Shown: positions 14,678-22,033 of the stretch, piece by piece
Numbering within the stretch: the first letter of the stretch is position 1
Layout: every line of letters starts with the position of its first letter
Origin: Tannerella sp.
Lineage (GTDB): Bacteria; Bacteroidota; Bacteroidia; Bacteroidales; Tannerellaceae
Assembly (NCBI GenBank): GCA_031277335.1
Contig: JAITMM010000183.1
Span: 1-32,926, forward strand
Length of the DNA stretch: 32,926 bases
Direction of reading: 5' to 3'
The notes under the pieces: generated by a model
Databases searched by the model: none
Told to the model about the DNA's origin: nothing
What the model saw: the letters and a program-made list of their open reading frames with translations, nothing else
Position numbers and translations under genes: made by a program

Positions 14678-15316
14678 TCACTTTTTGGGATAGCCCAGCA
14701 CGTTATTGATCATCGGCAGTTGTGCATCGGTCAATTTCAGCACTTTGCGCAGTTCATCCTTGTCCATCGTCGTGCGCGGTACATTCGTCAACCCGACGGC
14801 TGAGCAGAAGACATTGATATTTTGATTCACAATGCCTGCGTCAAGTGCTCCGGTGATTTTTGACTGTTCGGCAGCCGGGTCTCCGTGTTTCGCCAGGTCA
14901 CTGACCAGCACCAGACAGACTGCAGCCGTCTTAACAAAATCCTGACTGCCGGCCACGAGGCCGCGGTAATCACCTTTGGCAATGGGTTTCAACACATGTG
15001 ACGGTGCATCATACAGATAGGCACCATCCGGCAAAATGGCATAGATATCAATATCCTGCTTGTTGGAGGCTGACGGAGCCGTGCGGTGACCGTCTTCACG
15101 ATTGACGCCGTTGGCTGCCCAAAGCAAATCGGACAAATCCTGCAGGCTGAGCGGCCGTGCATCGTATTCACGTGCTGATTTGCGCTCGGCCAGCGCTTTC
15201 ATAAAGGCCGATCCGCGAGTCTTGTCTGGAGCGTTTAGTTTGATCTCCTTCAAGTCTTGCGAATATACGTATGTCATTGACATACATGCGAGTAAAATAA
15301 TACTTAATACTTTCAT
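14678..15316 (-). CDS. Exported SagB/ThcOx-type nitroreductase family protein
   Basis: A 212-residue FMN-dependent nitroreductase-fold protein with an N-terminal signal peptide (MKVLSIILLACMSMTYVYSQ). The FMN phosphate-binding start of the fold is clear in ERKSAREYDARPLSLQDLSDLLWAANGVNR (about 44-73), followed by RTAPSASNKQDIDIYAILPDGAYLYD, typical of the SagB/ThcOx branch, and a C-terminal LPMINNVLGYPKK. Branch members oxidise azolines in peptide natural products, but no peptide-maturation partner (cyclodehydratase, precursor) is nearby and many Bacteroidetes copies are single exported oxidoreductases of unknown substrate. The 60-base gap to the preceding isomerase-like gene suggests shared transcription. 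Confidence 0.85.
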   Translation of the reverse strand: MKVLSIILLACMSMTYVYSQDLKEIKLNAPDKTRGSAFMKALAERKSAREYDARPLSLQDLSDLLWAANGVNREDGHRTAPSASNKQDIDIYAILPDGAYLYDAPSHVLKPIAKGDYRGLVAGSQDFVKTAAVCLVLVSDLAKHGDPAAEQSKITGALDAGIVNQNINVFCSAVGLTNVPRTTMDKDELRKVLKLTDAQLPMINNVLGYPKK

Positions 15317-15376
15317 AATTTATAAATTAATAGAATGTTTATTGTTACAATTAAAACAGAAATCCGTTAGGATTAT

Positions 15377-16279
15377 TCACCATTTTACAAAAGGCGCTGC
15401 CGCCAGAAAATCATAGCACATCCTCAAAGATTCAATCGGAGTGTAATTATATTCCTCCTGTTCAACGTAATAGTCTTCCACGCCGGCAACGGCAAACAGA
15501 TTATACACATCTTCAAGCGCGACATGGCCGCGTCCCATTTCGGTAGCTACCTTCGTCTTCACATTTGTGTCGCGGATATGCAGGCATCCGAAACGTCCGG
15601 GATACAGTTTCAAGTAAGCCCGGTAGTCAGCCATTGCATTGGCTACGTGCCCGATATCCATCTGGAATGTCACAAGCGCAGGGTCGGTCAATTCGAGATA
15701 CCGTTGATAGGGAATCTGGTTCTTGATGGCTCTAAATTCCTCCAGGTGATTGTGATAGGCAAATTTCAGTCCGTTCTGTTTTGCCAACTCGCCAATCTTG
15801 TTGAATGTGTCGGCCAACTTCTCTATCTGGCTGATTTCCGTGTAGTTTGCTCCCGGATAGCCGGCCTGCACGATCCATTTGCTGCCTGCTTCGCGGGTGT
15901 CGGCCATGTTTTTCTTGACGTCGTCCCAAGCTTTTGTCGTGTTATTGGTATACACGCCGAATCCCGTGTGCGAGCTGGTCATTTTCATGCCCAAGTCCGA
16001 CACTTGTTTGCTGAACTCTATTGGCGTCTTACCGAAGAACTTGCCGTCTTTATATCCGTAGGTCTCGAGAAAACTGTAGCCTATCTTGGCGACGGCTTCG
16101 AGTGTTGCATCGGCATTTTTCGCCATGTCCTCCCGAAGGCTGTAGAGCTGGATCCCGATTTTCTTTTTGGCTGCCTGCTTTGCCGAAAACGGTGCGGCGT
16201 TCAATAGATGACCGGGCACAACTGTGGCAGCTGCAGCCGTAATGGCTGTTGTTTGTAAAAAATGTCTTCTGTTCATCAT
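15377..16279 (-). CDS. Exported sugar phosphate isomerase/epimerase-like TIM-barrel protein
   Basis: About 300 residues of the xylose-isomerase-like TIM barrel (AP endonuclease family 2) superfamily. The start is placed at 16279 (or the adjacent ATG at 16276) rather than at an in-frame codon 10 residues earlier, because this starts a twin-arginine-like signal: NRRHFLQTTAITAAAATVVP. The barrel begins KIGIQLYSLREDMAKNADATLEAVAKIGYSFLETYG, with metal/substrate-site candidates in LKFAYHNHLEEFR, FQMDIGHVANA, GCLHIRDTN and VEQEEYN. Similar exported proteins in Bacteroidetes are mostly uncharacterised; some relatives handle keto-sugars or inositols. It heads the run that continues with the nitroreductase and two phosphoesterases. 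Confidence 0.85.
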   Translation of the reverse strand: MMNRRHFLQTTAITAAAATVVPGHLLNAAPFSAKQAAKKKIGIQLYSLREDMAKNADATLEAVAKIGYSFLETYGYKDGKFFGKTPIEFSKQVSDLGMKMTSSHTGFGVYTNNTTKAWDDVKKNMADTREAGSKWIVQAGYPGANYTEISQIEKLADTFNKIGELAKQNGLKFAYHNHLEEFRAIKNQIPYQRYLELTDPALVTFQMDIGHVANAMADYRAYLKLYPGRFGCLHIRDTNVKTKVATEMGRGHVALEDVYNLFAVAGVEDYYVEQEEYNYTPIESLRMCYDFLAAAPFVKW

Positions 16280-16324
16280 ATATTTATGTTTATAATAATA
16301 CCTCGACACACGTTAAGAAGTGAG

Positions 16325-16332
16325 CAAAAGTA
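16325..16332 (-). promoter_or_regulatory. -7 promoter element for the isomerase-nitroreductase-phosphoesterase run
   Basis: TACTTTTG on the minus strand matches TAnnTTTG and lies 46 bases before the start at 16279, just past the ilv operon terminator. A -33 element is not evident. Its position supports a separate transcript from the ilv operon. Confidence 0.45.
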
Positions 16333-16361
16333 ATGATTCTTTCCGATATTCCTAATAAAAG

Positions 16362-16404
16362 GAAAAAAATAAAATAGAGACGCGAAAAACCGCGTCTCTA
16401 TTTT
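16362..16404 (-). terminator. Strong rho-independent terminator of the ilv operon
   Basis: Perfect 14-bp arms (AAAATAGAGACGCG at 16371-16384 and CGCGTCTCTATTTT at 16391-16404) enclose a 6-base loop. Read on the minus strand, the hairpin begins 6 bases after the ilvC stop and is followed by TTATTTTTTT. Confidence 0.92.
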
Positions 16405-16409
16405 AACAA

Positions 16410-17459
16410 TCATATATTTTCAGGGCGGAGTTGGCGGACGACGGCGCCTGTACGCCACATCTCACTCTCACGCAAGGCCTTAAGTTCTTTTTCCAGTCCT
16501 TCACGATAGTCGGGTTTGCTGTTAGTATCGATGGAGCGTTGCGCTTCGTTGCCGCTGGCCACTTCGCGATACAGCTTTTCAAAGACGGGCTTGGTGGCAT
16601 CGTGGAACGGCCCCATCCAGTCCAGTGCACCGCGTTGAGCCGTCGTGGAGCAGTTGGCGTACATCCAGTCCATCCCGTTCTCGGCAAATAGCGGCATCAG
16701 CGACTGCGTCAATTCCTCAACTGTCTCGTTGAACGCTTCCGAAGGCGTATGTCCGTTTTCGCGCAGCACCTCGTACTGTGCTAAGAACAGGCCTTGTATG
16801 GCGCCCATCAACGTGCCTCGTTCGCCCGTCAGGTCGGAATATACTTCGCGTTTGAAAGTTGTCTCGAAAAGATAACCCGAGCCGACACCGATCCCCAGTG
16901 CAAAGGCACGATCCTTGGCTCTGCCCGTTGCATCCTGAAAGATGGCATACGACGAATTGACGCCCCTGCCTTGCAGAAACATGCGGCGCAGCGTTGTCCC
17001 CGATCCTTTGGGAGCTACCATTATTACGTCAATATCTGCCGGAGGAATGATGTTCGTGCGTTCCTTGTAGGTGATCCCGAAGCCATGCGAGAAATAGAGT
17101 GCTTTTCCCTTCGTCATCAGCGGTTTGATACGCGGCCAAACAGCTATTTGAGCTGCATCGGACACTAAAAACAGGATGATGCTGCCTTTTTCGACGGCTT
17201 CCTCTATCGGGAAGAGCGTCTTGCCGGGCACCCATCCGTCGCCGACGGCCTTATCCCATTCACGCTTGAACTCAGGCGCTTGCCCAACGATCACATTAAA
17301 ACCGTTGTCGCGCAAGTTCTGCGATTGTCCGGGTCCTTGAACGCCGTAGCCTACGACGGCGATGACTTCATCTTTTAATACTTCCAAGGCCTTTGCCAAG
17401 GGAAATTCTTCACGGGTGACGACATTTTCGTCGACACCGCCAAAATTTAATACTGCCAT
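16410..17459 (-). CDS. ilvC: Ketol-acid reductoisomerase
   Basis: A 349-residue cytoplasmic NAD(P)H- and Mg-dependent enzyme that isomerises and reduces acetolactate (or acetohydroxybutyrate), the second step of valine/isoleucine synthesis. The Rossmann glycine motif is VVGYGVQGPGQSQNLRDNG (about 36-54), the variant seen in Bacteroidetes and plant-type enzymes rather than the GYGSQGHA of most bacteria. Metal/active-site motifs include VAPKGSGTTLR, EVYSDLTGERGTLMGAIQGL with the conserved Asp/Glu, and the late AFNETVEELTQSLMPL. It is the last gene of ilvD-B-N-C, 52 bases after ilvN, and is closed by the 16362-16404 terminator. Confidence 0.96.
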   Translation of the reverse strand: MAVLNFGGVDENVVTREEFPLAKALEVLKDEVIAVVGYGVQGPGQSQNLRDNGFNVIVGQAPEFKREWDKAVGDGWVPGKTLFPIEEAVEKGSIILFLVSDAAQIAVWPRIKPLMTKGKALYFSHGFGITYKERTNIIPPADIDVIMVAPKGSGTTLRRMFLQGRGVNSSYAIFQDATGRAKDRAFALGIGVGSGYLFETTFKREVYSDLTGERGTLMGAIQGLFLAQYEVLRENGHTPSEAFNETVEELTQSLMPLFAENGMDWMYANCSTTAQRGALDWMGPFHDATKPVFEKLYREVASGNEAQRSIDTNSKPDYREGLEKELKALRESEMWRTGAVVRQLRPENI

Positions 17460-17511
17460 AATTTGTTGATTTTTAAGTTTGAATAATTAATTATTTGTTT
17501 TTGTTTATACA

Positions 17512-18075
17512 TTATTTTCCGGCTGTCAGTTGAGTTTTCTTTTCGATTATTTTTAACATATCCGTCAGCCGTTCCACCTTGCTTTTTGTGATGGCTACCC
17601 GTCCCGAACGGATAAACTGCAATACGCCGACTGAACGGCTTAATTCCTCGAACATAGACTGTGTCTCTTCGTAATGACCTGTCTTTTCGATTACTACGCA
17701 GTTTTCGTTGATTTCCAGAATACGTGCGTTGTATTTTCTTACCAGAGACTCTGCCGAAGCAATTTTCAAAAACTTGGGAGTCTCTAATTTGTAAAGTGCT
17801 ATTTCCTGAAAGATAAGCTCTTCATCTACATTGAAATATGCCTTCAAGACGTCTACCCGCTTGTCGATTTGCAACACCACTTTTTTCATTGTTTCGATAT
17901 CGCTGAAAACCGTGATGGTAAATTTATGGATACCCTCTATTGCAGATGGCGAAACGGAAAGCGTTTCAATATTCAATTGACGGCGTGTGAAAACGCTCGA
18001 GACCTGGCCTAATATGCCCACCATATTCTCCGAGAAAATGGTGACTGTGTATAATATTTTATTGTTCATAATCAT
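17512..18075 (-). CDS. ilvN: Acetolactate synthase small (regulatory) subunit
   Basis: A 187-residue regulatory subunit. It starts with an ACT domain (LYTVTIFSENMVGILGQVSSVFTRRQLNIETLSVSPS, about 7-44, ending near 80) that in characterised enzymes binds valine for feedback inhibition and activates the large subunit. A second ACT-like C-terminal domain (LEINENCVVIEKTGHYEETQSMFEELSRSVGVLQFIRSGRVAI) follows. The N-terminus reads M-I-M-N-N; either the ATG at 18075 or the one at 18069 could be used. It follows ilvB by 14 bases, so the two subunits are probably made in step. Confidence 0.93.
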   Translation of the reverse strand: MIMNNKILYTVTIFSENMVGILGQVSSVFTRRQLNIETLSVSPSAIEGIHKFTITVFSDIETMKKVVLQIDKRVDVLKAYFNVDEELIFQEIALYKLETPKFLKIASAESLVRKYNARILEINENCVVIEKTGHYEETQSMFEELSRSVGVLQFIRSGRVAITKSKVERLTDMLKIIEKKTQLTAGK

Positions 18076-18089
18076 TTGTTTTAGTCATT

Positions 18090-19796
18090 CTACTTTCCAT
18101 TTCCAAGTATAATTTCCGTAATCGATTTTCCTGCCGGAACCATCGGATAGACCATCCCTTTGGTTTCGACCATCACTTCGAGGAGATAGGCGCCGTCGTG
18201 GTTGAGCATCTCTGTGATGGATTCATCCAAGTCATTGCGGTCTTCCACTTTCCTTGTAGCGATACCATAAGCTCGCGCAATCATCGTGAAATCAGGATTT
18301 TTCATGTGCGTTTCCGAGTAGCGTTCGTCAAAGAACAGCTCCTGCCATTGGCGCACCATTCCCAGGAAATTATTATTCAATACGATGATTTTCACGCCAA
18401 TATTATATTGCATGATGGTACCGAGTTCCTGTATTGTCATTTGCAGGCCTCCGTCGCCGACGAACAGGCAGACTGTGCGGTCGGGAACGCCGTATTTGGC
18501 GCCGATGGCTGCCGGAAGACCGAATCCCATTGTGCCCAGTCCGCCGGATGTCACAACACTGCGCGACTGCGTGAATTTGAAATAACGCACTGCCATCATT
18601 TGATGTTGCCCGACGTCAGTCACAAGTACTGCCTTGTTGCCGGTCGCTTGCGATACCTTATTAATCACCTCGCCCATTTTCAACTGTCCTGAAGTTGGAT
18701 ATAACTCATTCTTAATCACGACGTCATATTCTTTTTTATGATGCGTTTTGAATGAATCGCGCCAGGCGGTATGCTGATTTTTCTTCAAAAGCGCCGTGAC
18801 TGCTTTAAGCGTTGCCTTGGCATCGCCCAGCACCTTGACATCGGCCCTGACGTTTTTATCCATCTCGGCGCGGTCTATGTCGAAATGAATCACTTTGGCC
18901 TGTTTGGCATACGTATTTAGGTCGCCCGTCACGCGGTCGTCAAAACGCATTCCGATGGCAATCAGCACATCGCACTCATTAGTATTCATGTTTGGACCGA
19001 TATTACCGTGCATGCCCAGCATACCCGTATGCAACGGGTCATCCGTTGGCAAAGCCGATAAGCCGAGTGCTGTGGCAGCCGACGGGATATCTGCCTTCTC
19101 TAAAAACTTTTTAAGCTCCTTCTCGGCTCCACTCAGGATAACTCCCTGTCCGACAAGCGCGAACGGTTTTTTCGCCTCGTTTATCATTTCTGCTGCCAAC
19201 TTGATATCCTTTTTCACCAGATCGGGATAAGGATCATAGCTGCGTATAAACGTAGTTTTCTTATATTCATATTCGGTCAATCCATTTTGAGAGTCTTTCG
19301 TAATATCAAGTACGACAGGTCCCGGACGTCCTGTCGAAGCGATATAGAACGCCCTCGACACTGCCCAGCCTATATCTTCCGCCCTGCGGATTTGATATGC
19401 CCACTTGCAGATGGGCTGGGTTATCCCGACGACGTCTGCTTCCTGAAAGGCGTCGCTTCCAAGAAGGTTTGTAGTCACCTGACCTGTAATAACTATTATG
19501 GGAGTGCTGTCAAGCATTGCATCTGCAATGCCTGTGATCGTATTTGTGGCACCCGGTCCTGATGTGACGAGAGCTACGCCAGTCTTTCCCGAAGCACGTG
19601 CATAGCCTTGAGCAGCATGCGCAGCGCCTTGCTCGTGACGCACCAATATATGATTTATCTTGTCTCTGTGGTCATATAATATATCAAATATTGGAATGAC
19701 TGCACCGCCCGGATATCCGAAAATCGTATTTACGCCTTCGCTTATCAATGAACGGACAAGCGCCTCCCTGCCTGTAATTTTATCTGTCTGATTCAT
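18090..19796 (-). CDS. ilvB: Acetolactate synthase large (catalytic) subunit
   Basis: A 568-residue TPP-dependent enzyme that condenses pyruvate with pyruvate or 2-ketobutyrate, the first committed step of branched-chain amino acid synthesis. Visible are the N-terminal TPP-binding domain with the catalytic Glu in VRHEQGAAHAAQGYARASGK (about 53-72), the QEADVVGITQPICKWAYQI segment, the FAD/central domain (PTDDPLHTGMLGMHGN), and the C-terminal TPP motif VGDGGLQMTIQELGTIMQYNIGVKIIVLNNN (GDG...NN, about 445-475). The gap to ilvD is 43 bases. Full length with no lesion. Confidence 0.97.
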   Translation of the reverse strand: MNQTDKITGREALVRSLISEGVNTIFGYPGGAVIPIFDILYDHRDKINHILVRHEQGAAHAAQGYARASGKTGVALVTSGPGATNTITGIADAMLDSTPIIVITGQVTTNLLGSDAFQEADVVGITQPICKWAYQIRRAEDIGWAVSRAFYIASTGRPGPVVLDITKDSQNGLTEYEYKKTTFIRSYDPYPDLVKKDIKLAAEMINEAKKPFALVGQGVILSGAEKELKKFLEKADIPSAATALGLSALPTDDPLHTGMLGMHGNIGPNMNTNECDVLIAIGMRFDDRVTGDLNTYAKQAKVIHFDIDRAEMDKNVRADVKVLGDAKATLKAVTALLKKNQHTAWRDSFKTHHKKEYDVVIKNELYPTSGQLKMGEVINKVSQATGNKAVLVTDVGQHQMMAVRYFKFTQSRSVVTSGGLGTMGFGLPAAIGAKYGVPDRTVCLFVGDGGLQMTIQELGTIMQYNIGVKIIVLNNNFLGMVRQWQELFFDERYSETHMKNPDFTMIARAYGIATRKVEDRNDLDESITEMLNHDGAYLLEVMVETKGMVYPMVPAGKSITEIILGNGK

Positions 19797-19839
19797 AATT
19801 AAGATTTTATGTATACTGTCTATTTTTCGTTGTTAATTA

Positions 19840-21687
19840 TCAATTGTCAATTGAAATCGTCGCCCCCGTATCAGCCGACCCGACATGGCTTGCGTAAATC
19901 TTGAGCGCTTTGGATACTTGTCTGTCGCGATTGGGTTTGAACGCATTTTCTCCTTTGGCCATTTCTTCGGAACGTCTTTTGTCAAGCTCTTCGTCGCTCA
20001 ATCTGAGGTTGATGGAGCGATTGGGGATATTTATTTCGATTATATCTCCATTGCAAATCAAGCCAATTGCTCCGCCTGAAGCTGCTTCGGGCGATACGTG
20101 ACCGATGGATAACCCGGAAGTGCCTCCCGAAAACCGTCCATCTGTAATCAGGGCGCATGATTTACCTAACTGTCTGGATTTTATGTACGATGTCGGATAG
20201 AGCATTTCCTGCATTCCCGGTCCGCCTTTGGGGCCTTCATAGACAATGACGACGACGTCGCCCGGCAATATGGGGTCTTTCGTATCCAATATCGCGTCAC
20301 ATGCGGCATCCTGCGAATGGAATACTCTGGCGGGACCTGCAAACGTATAGAGGCTCGCGTCTACGCCGGCTGTTTTTATAACACAGCCGTTCAGCGCGAT
20401 ATTGCCTGTCAGGATAGCCAATCCTCCGTCTTTTGTATATGCGTGAGCCATATCGCGGACGCATCCGTTGGCACGGTCGGTATCAAGCGTCGGATATTCA
20501 CTGTGTTGCGAACCCATGACTAAGTTGAATTTACGTCCGGGTGCTGAAAAATAAATGTTTATCGCTTCACGGCCGGCTTCCGAAGTTGAATTTTTCAGAA
20601 TATCATATTTTTCGATGGCCTCCGCCAGTGTCAGTCCGTCTATTCTCCCGACCGATGTATCAATCAGGCCTCCCTTAGCCAACTCATTCATAATGGCAAG
20701 AATACCTCCGGCCCGGTTGACATCCTCCACATGATATATTGGTGTATTCGGGGCTACCTTGCACAGACATGGCGTCTTGCGCGAGAGGGCATCGATATCG
20801 GCCATCGTGAAGTCCACCTCTGCCTCGCGGGCTATTGCCAGCAGGTGCAGGATGGTATTTGTCGATCCTCCCATTGCAATATCGAGAGTCATCGCATTCA
20901 GAAAGGCCTGACGTGTAGCGATCTGTCGCGGCAGCACGCTCACGTCGCCGTCCTCATAATAGCGGAAAGCATTTTTGACGATCAGTTGCGCGGCGTCGTG
21001 AAACAGCTTCATGCGGTTGGCGTGCGTAGCCACCACCGTGCCGTTTCCCGGCAGTGCCAAACCGATGGCTTCATTGAGGCAGTTCATCGAGTTGGCCGTG
21101 AACATTCCCGAACACGAGCCGCACGTTGGGCATGCTGCCGCTTCGAGAGAGCTGACGTCTTCTGCCGACACATTGACATCTGCCGACATGACCATGGCAT
21201 CGATCAGGTCTACATGACCCGACTTCCATTCACCGGCTTCCATCGGGCCTCCCGACACGAAGACGGTCGGAATATTGAGCCGCATGGCTGCTATCTGCAT
21301 ACCCGGCGTGATCTTGTCGCAGTTGCTGATACAAACCAGTGCATCAGCCTTATGCGCATTTACCATATACTCGACACTGTCGGCAATCAGGTCGCGCGAG
21401 GGCAGCGAATAGAGCATGCCGTCATGACCCATGGCGATGCCGTCGTCGATGGCTATCGTATTAAACTCTGCCGCATGACAACCCAGCGCCTCGATGTCCG
21501 CCTTCACCTGCTGACCGATGTTGTGCAGGTGCACATGGCCGGGTACAAATTGTGTGAACGAGTTGGCAATAGCTATGATGGGCTTGCCTATCTGTTCCGT
21601 TTTCAGGCCGGTAGCTTTCCATAGAGCCCTGGCGCCGGCCATCCGTTGTCCCTGGGTGCTTATCGCACTGCGTAAATTAATTTTCAT
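19840..21687 (-). CDS. ilvD: Dihydroxy-acid dehydratase
   Basis: A 615-residue Fe-S dehydratase that makes 2-keto acids from dihydroxy acids, the third step for valine and isoleucine. Cluster and active-site motifs are [12 protein letters not shown] (Cys about 122), [21 protein letters not shown] (about 190-210) and the C-terminal [21 protein letters not shown]. Its ATG at 21687 lies 14 bases after the U-tract of the attenuator terminator, so its transcription and that of ilvBNC is expected to depend on readthrough of the leader at 21701-21843. The start [20 protein letters not shown] is the normal family N-terminus. Confidence 0.97.
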   Translation of the reverse strand: MKINLRSAISTQGQRMAGARALWKATGLKTEQIGKPIIAIANSFTQFVPGHVHLHNIGQQVKADIEALGCHAAEFNTIAIDDGIAMGHDGMLYSLPSRDLIADSVEYMVNAHKADALVCISNCDKITPGMQIAAMRLNIPTVFVSGGPMEAGEWKSGHVDLIDAMVMSADVNVSAEDVSSLEAAACPTCGSCSGMFTANSMNCLNEAIGLALPGNGTVVATHANRMKLFHDAAQLIVKNAFRYYEDGDVSVLPRQIATRQAFLNAMTLDIAMGGSTNTILHLLAIAREAEVDFTMADIDALSRKTPCLCKVAPNTPIYHVEDVNRAGGILAIMNELAKGGLIDTSVGRIDGLTLAEAIEKYDILKNSTSEAGREAINIYFSAPGRKFNLVMGSQHSEYPTLDTDRANGCVRDMAHAYTKDGGLAILTGNIALNGCVIKTAGVDASLYTFAGPARVFHSQDAACDAILDTKDPILPGDVVVIVYEGPKGGPGMQEMLYPTSYIKSRQLGKSCALITDGRFSGGTSGLSIGHVSPEAASGGAIGLICNGDIIEINIPNRSINLRLSDEELDKRRSEEMAKGENAFKPNRDRQVSKALKIYASHVGSADTGATISIDN

Positions 21688-21700
21688 ACCTTATTATATT

Positions 21701-21739
21701 TAAATAAAAAAAGCCTCGCTCCGCATGTGAGAAAGGCTT
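21701..21739 (-). terminator. Attenuator terminator of the ilv leader (regions 3 and 4)
   Basis: On the minus strand AAGCCT (21739-21734) pairs with AGGCTT (21716-21711). The helix extends inward through a U-G pair, one mismatch and CTC/GAG to a 7-base loop. The 3' arm runs directly into TTTTTTTATTT. It lies between the leader peptide and ilvD. Confidence 0.88.
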
Positions 21740-21778
21740 ATATTCTTTTATATACAAATCAGGACAAACCTTCCTCAC
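21727..21778 (-). promoter_or_regulatory. Antiterminator helix of the ilv leader (regions 2 and 3)
   Basis: GTGAGGAAGGTTT (21778-21766) can pair along all 13 positions with AAGCCTTTCTCAC (21739-21727), with 11 Watson-Crick and 2 G-U pairs. This sequesters the whole 5' arm of the terminator. The leader stop codon (21777-21775) lies inside the first arm, so a ribosome finishing the leader would mask it and favour termination. AATCTTCT (21828-21821), in the Leu codons, can pair with GGAAGGTT of the same arm as a competing 1:2 helix. Confidence 0.8.
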
Positions 21779-21843
21779 CCTCTTGACGTCACCACCAAGA
21801 TGCCATTCACGCGCACGAGTAGAAGATTAGTTCTTTTAAGCAT
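21775..21843 (-). CDS. ilv operon leader peptide (22 residues, rich in Leu/Val/Ile)
   Basis: A 22-codon ORF on the minus strand, ATG at 21843 and TGA at 21777-21775. It begins MLKRTNLLLVRVNG and ends ILVVTSRG. Ten of the 22 residues are branched-chain amino acids, clustered as LLLV (codons 7-10, then V12) and ILVV (codons 15-18). It starts about 15-20 bases after the predicted transcription start and is followed by mutually exclusive antiterminator and terminator helices before ilvD. It is therefore a classical sensing leader: scarcity of charged Leu, Ile or Val tRNA should stall the ribosome and let the operon be transcribed. It is too short for routine gene calling. Confidence 0.85.
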   Translation of the reverse strand: MLKRTNLLLVRVNGILVVTSRG

Positions 21844-21863
21844 ATTGTTATTCAATTTGGCTG

Positions 21864-21894
21864 CAAATGTAGATATTATTTTTAAACCGCCAAA
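21864..21894 (-). promoter_or_regulatory. Consensus promoter of the ilv operon
   Basis: On the minus strand TTTG (21894-21891) is followed by exactly 19 bases and then TACATTTG (21871-21864), an excellent match to the Bacteroidetes TTTG / TAnnTTTG promoter. Transcription should start near 21858, about 15 bases before the leader peptide ATG and about 170 bases before ilvD. Confidence 0.8.
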
Positions 21895-22000
21895 TATTTT
21901 TTGAAAAAGATTACAGTTTTTTTGAAAAAAAATGAAAATCGCAAAAAATATTTTATACATATTTTTAGAAAAACATTGTATTTTGAAAGATATTTTTACG

Positions 22001-22008
22001 TATATTTG
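22001..22008 (+). promoter_or_regulatory. -7 promoter element for the GH95 gene
   Basis: TATATTTG matches TAnnTTTG and lies 25 bases before the chosen start at 22034. A TTTG further upstream (21982-21985) is spaced by only 15 bases, so the -33 box is not convincing. Confidence 0.45.
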
Positions 22009-22033
22009 GCGTGAAATTGAAAAAAATGAAGTT

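Noticed and set aside
15524..16207. 227-codon open frame antisense to the isomerase-like gene
   Set aside because: Shadow of the coding strand, which carries a signal peptide and a recognisable TIM barrel.
20731..21624. 297-codon open frame antisense to ilvD
   Set aside because: Shadow of a strongly conserved gene; no recognisable domain and no promoter.
21932..22033. In-frame upstream extension of the GH95 gene by 34 codons
   Set aside because: It would place the signal peptide internally and includes the -7 promoter box; the ATG at 22034 is preferred.
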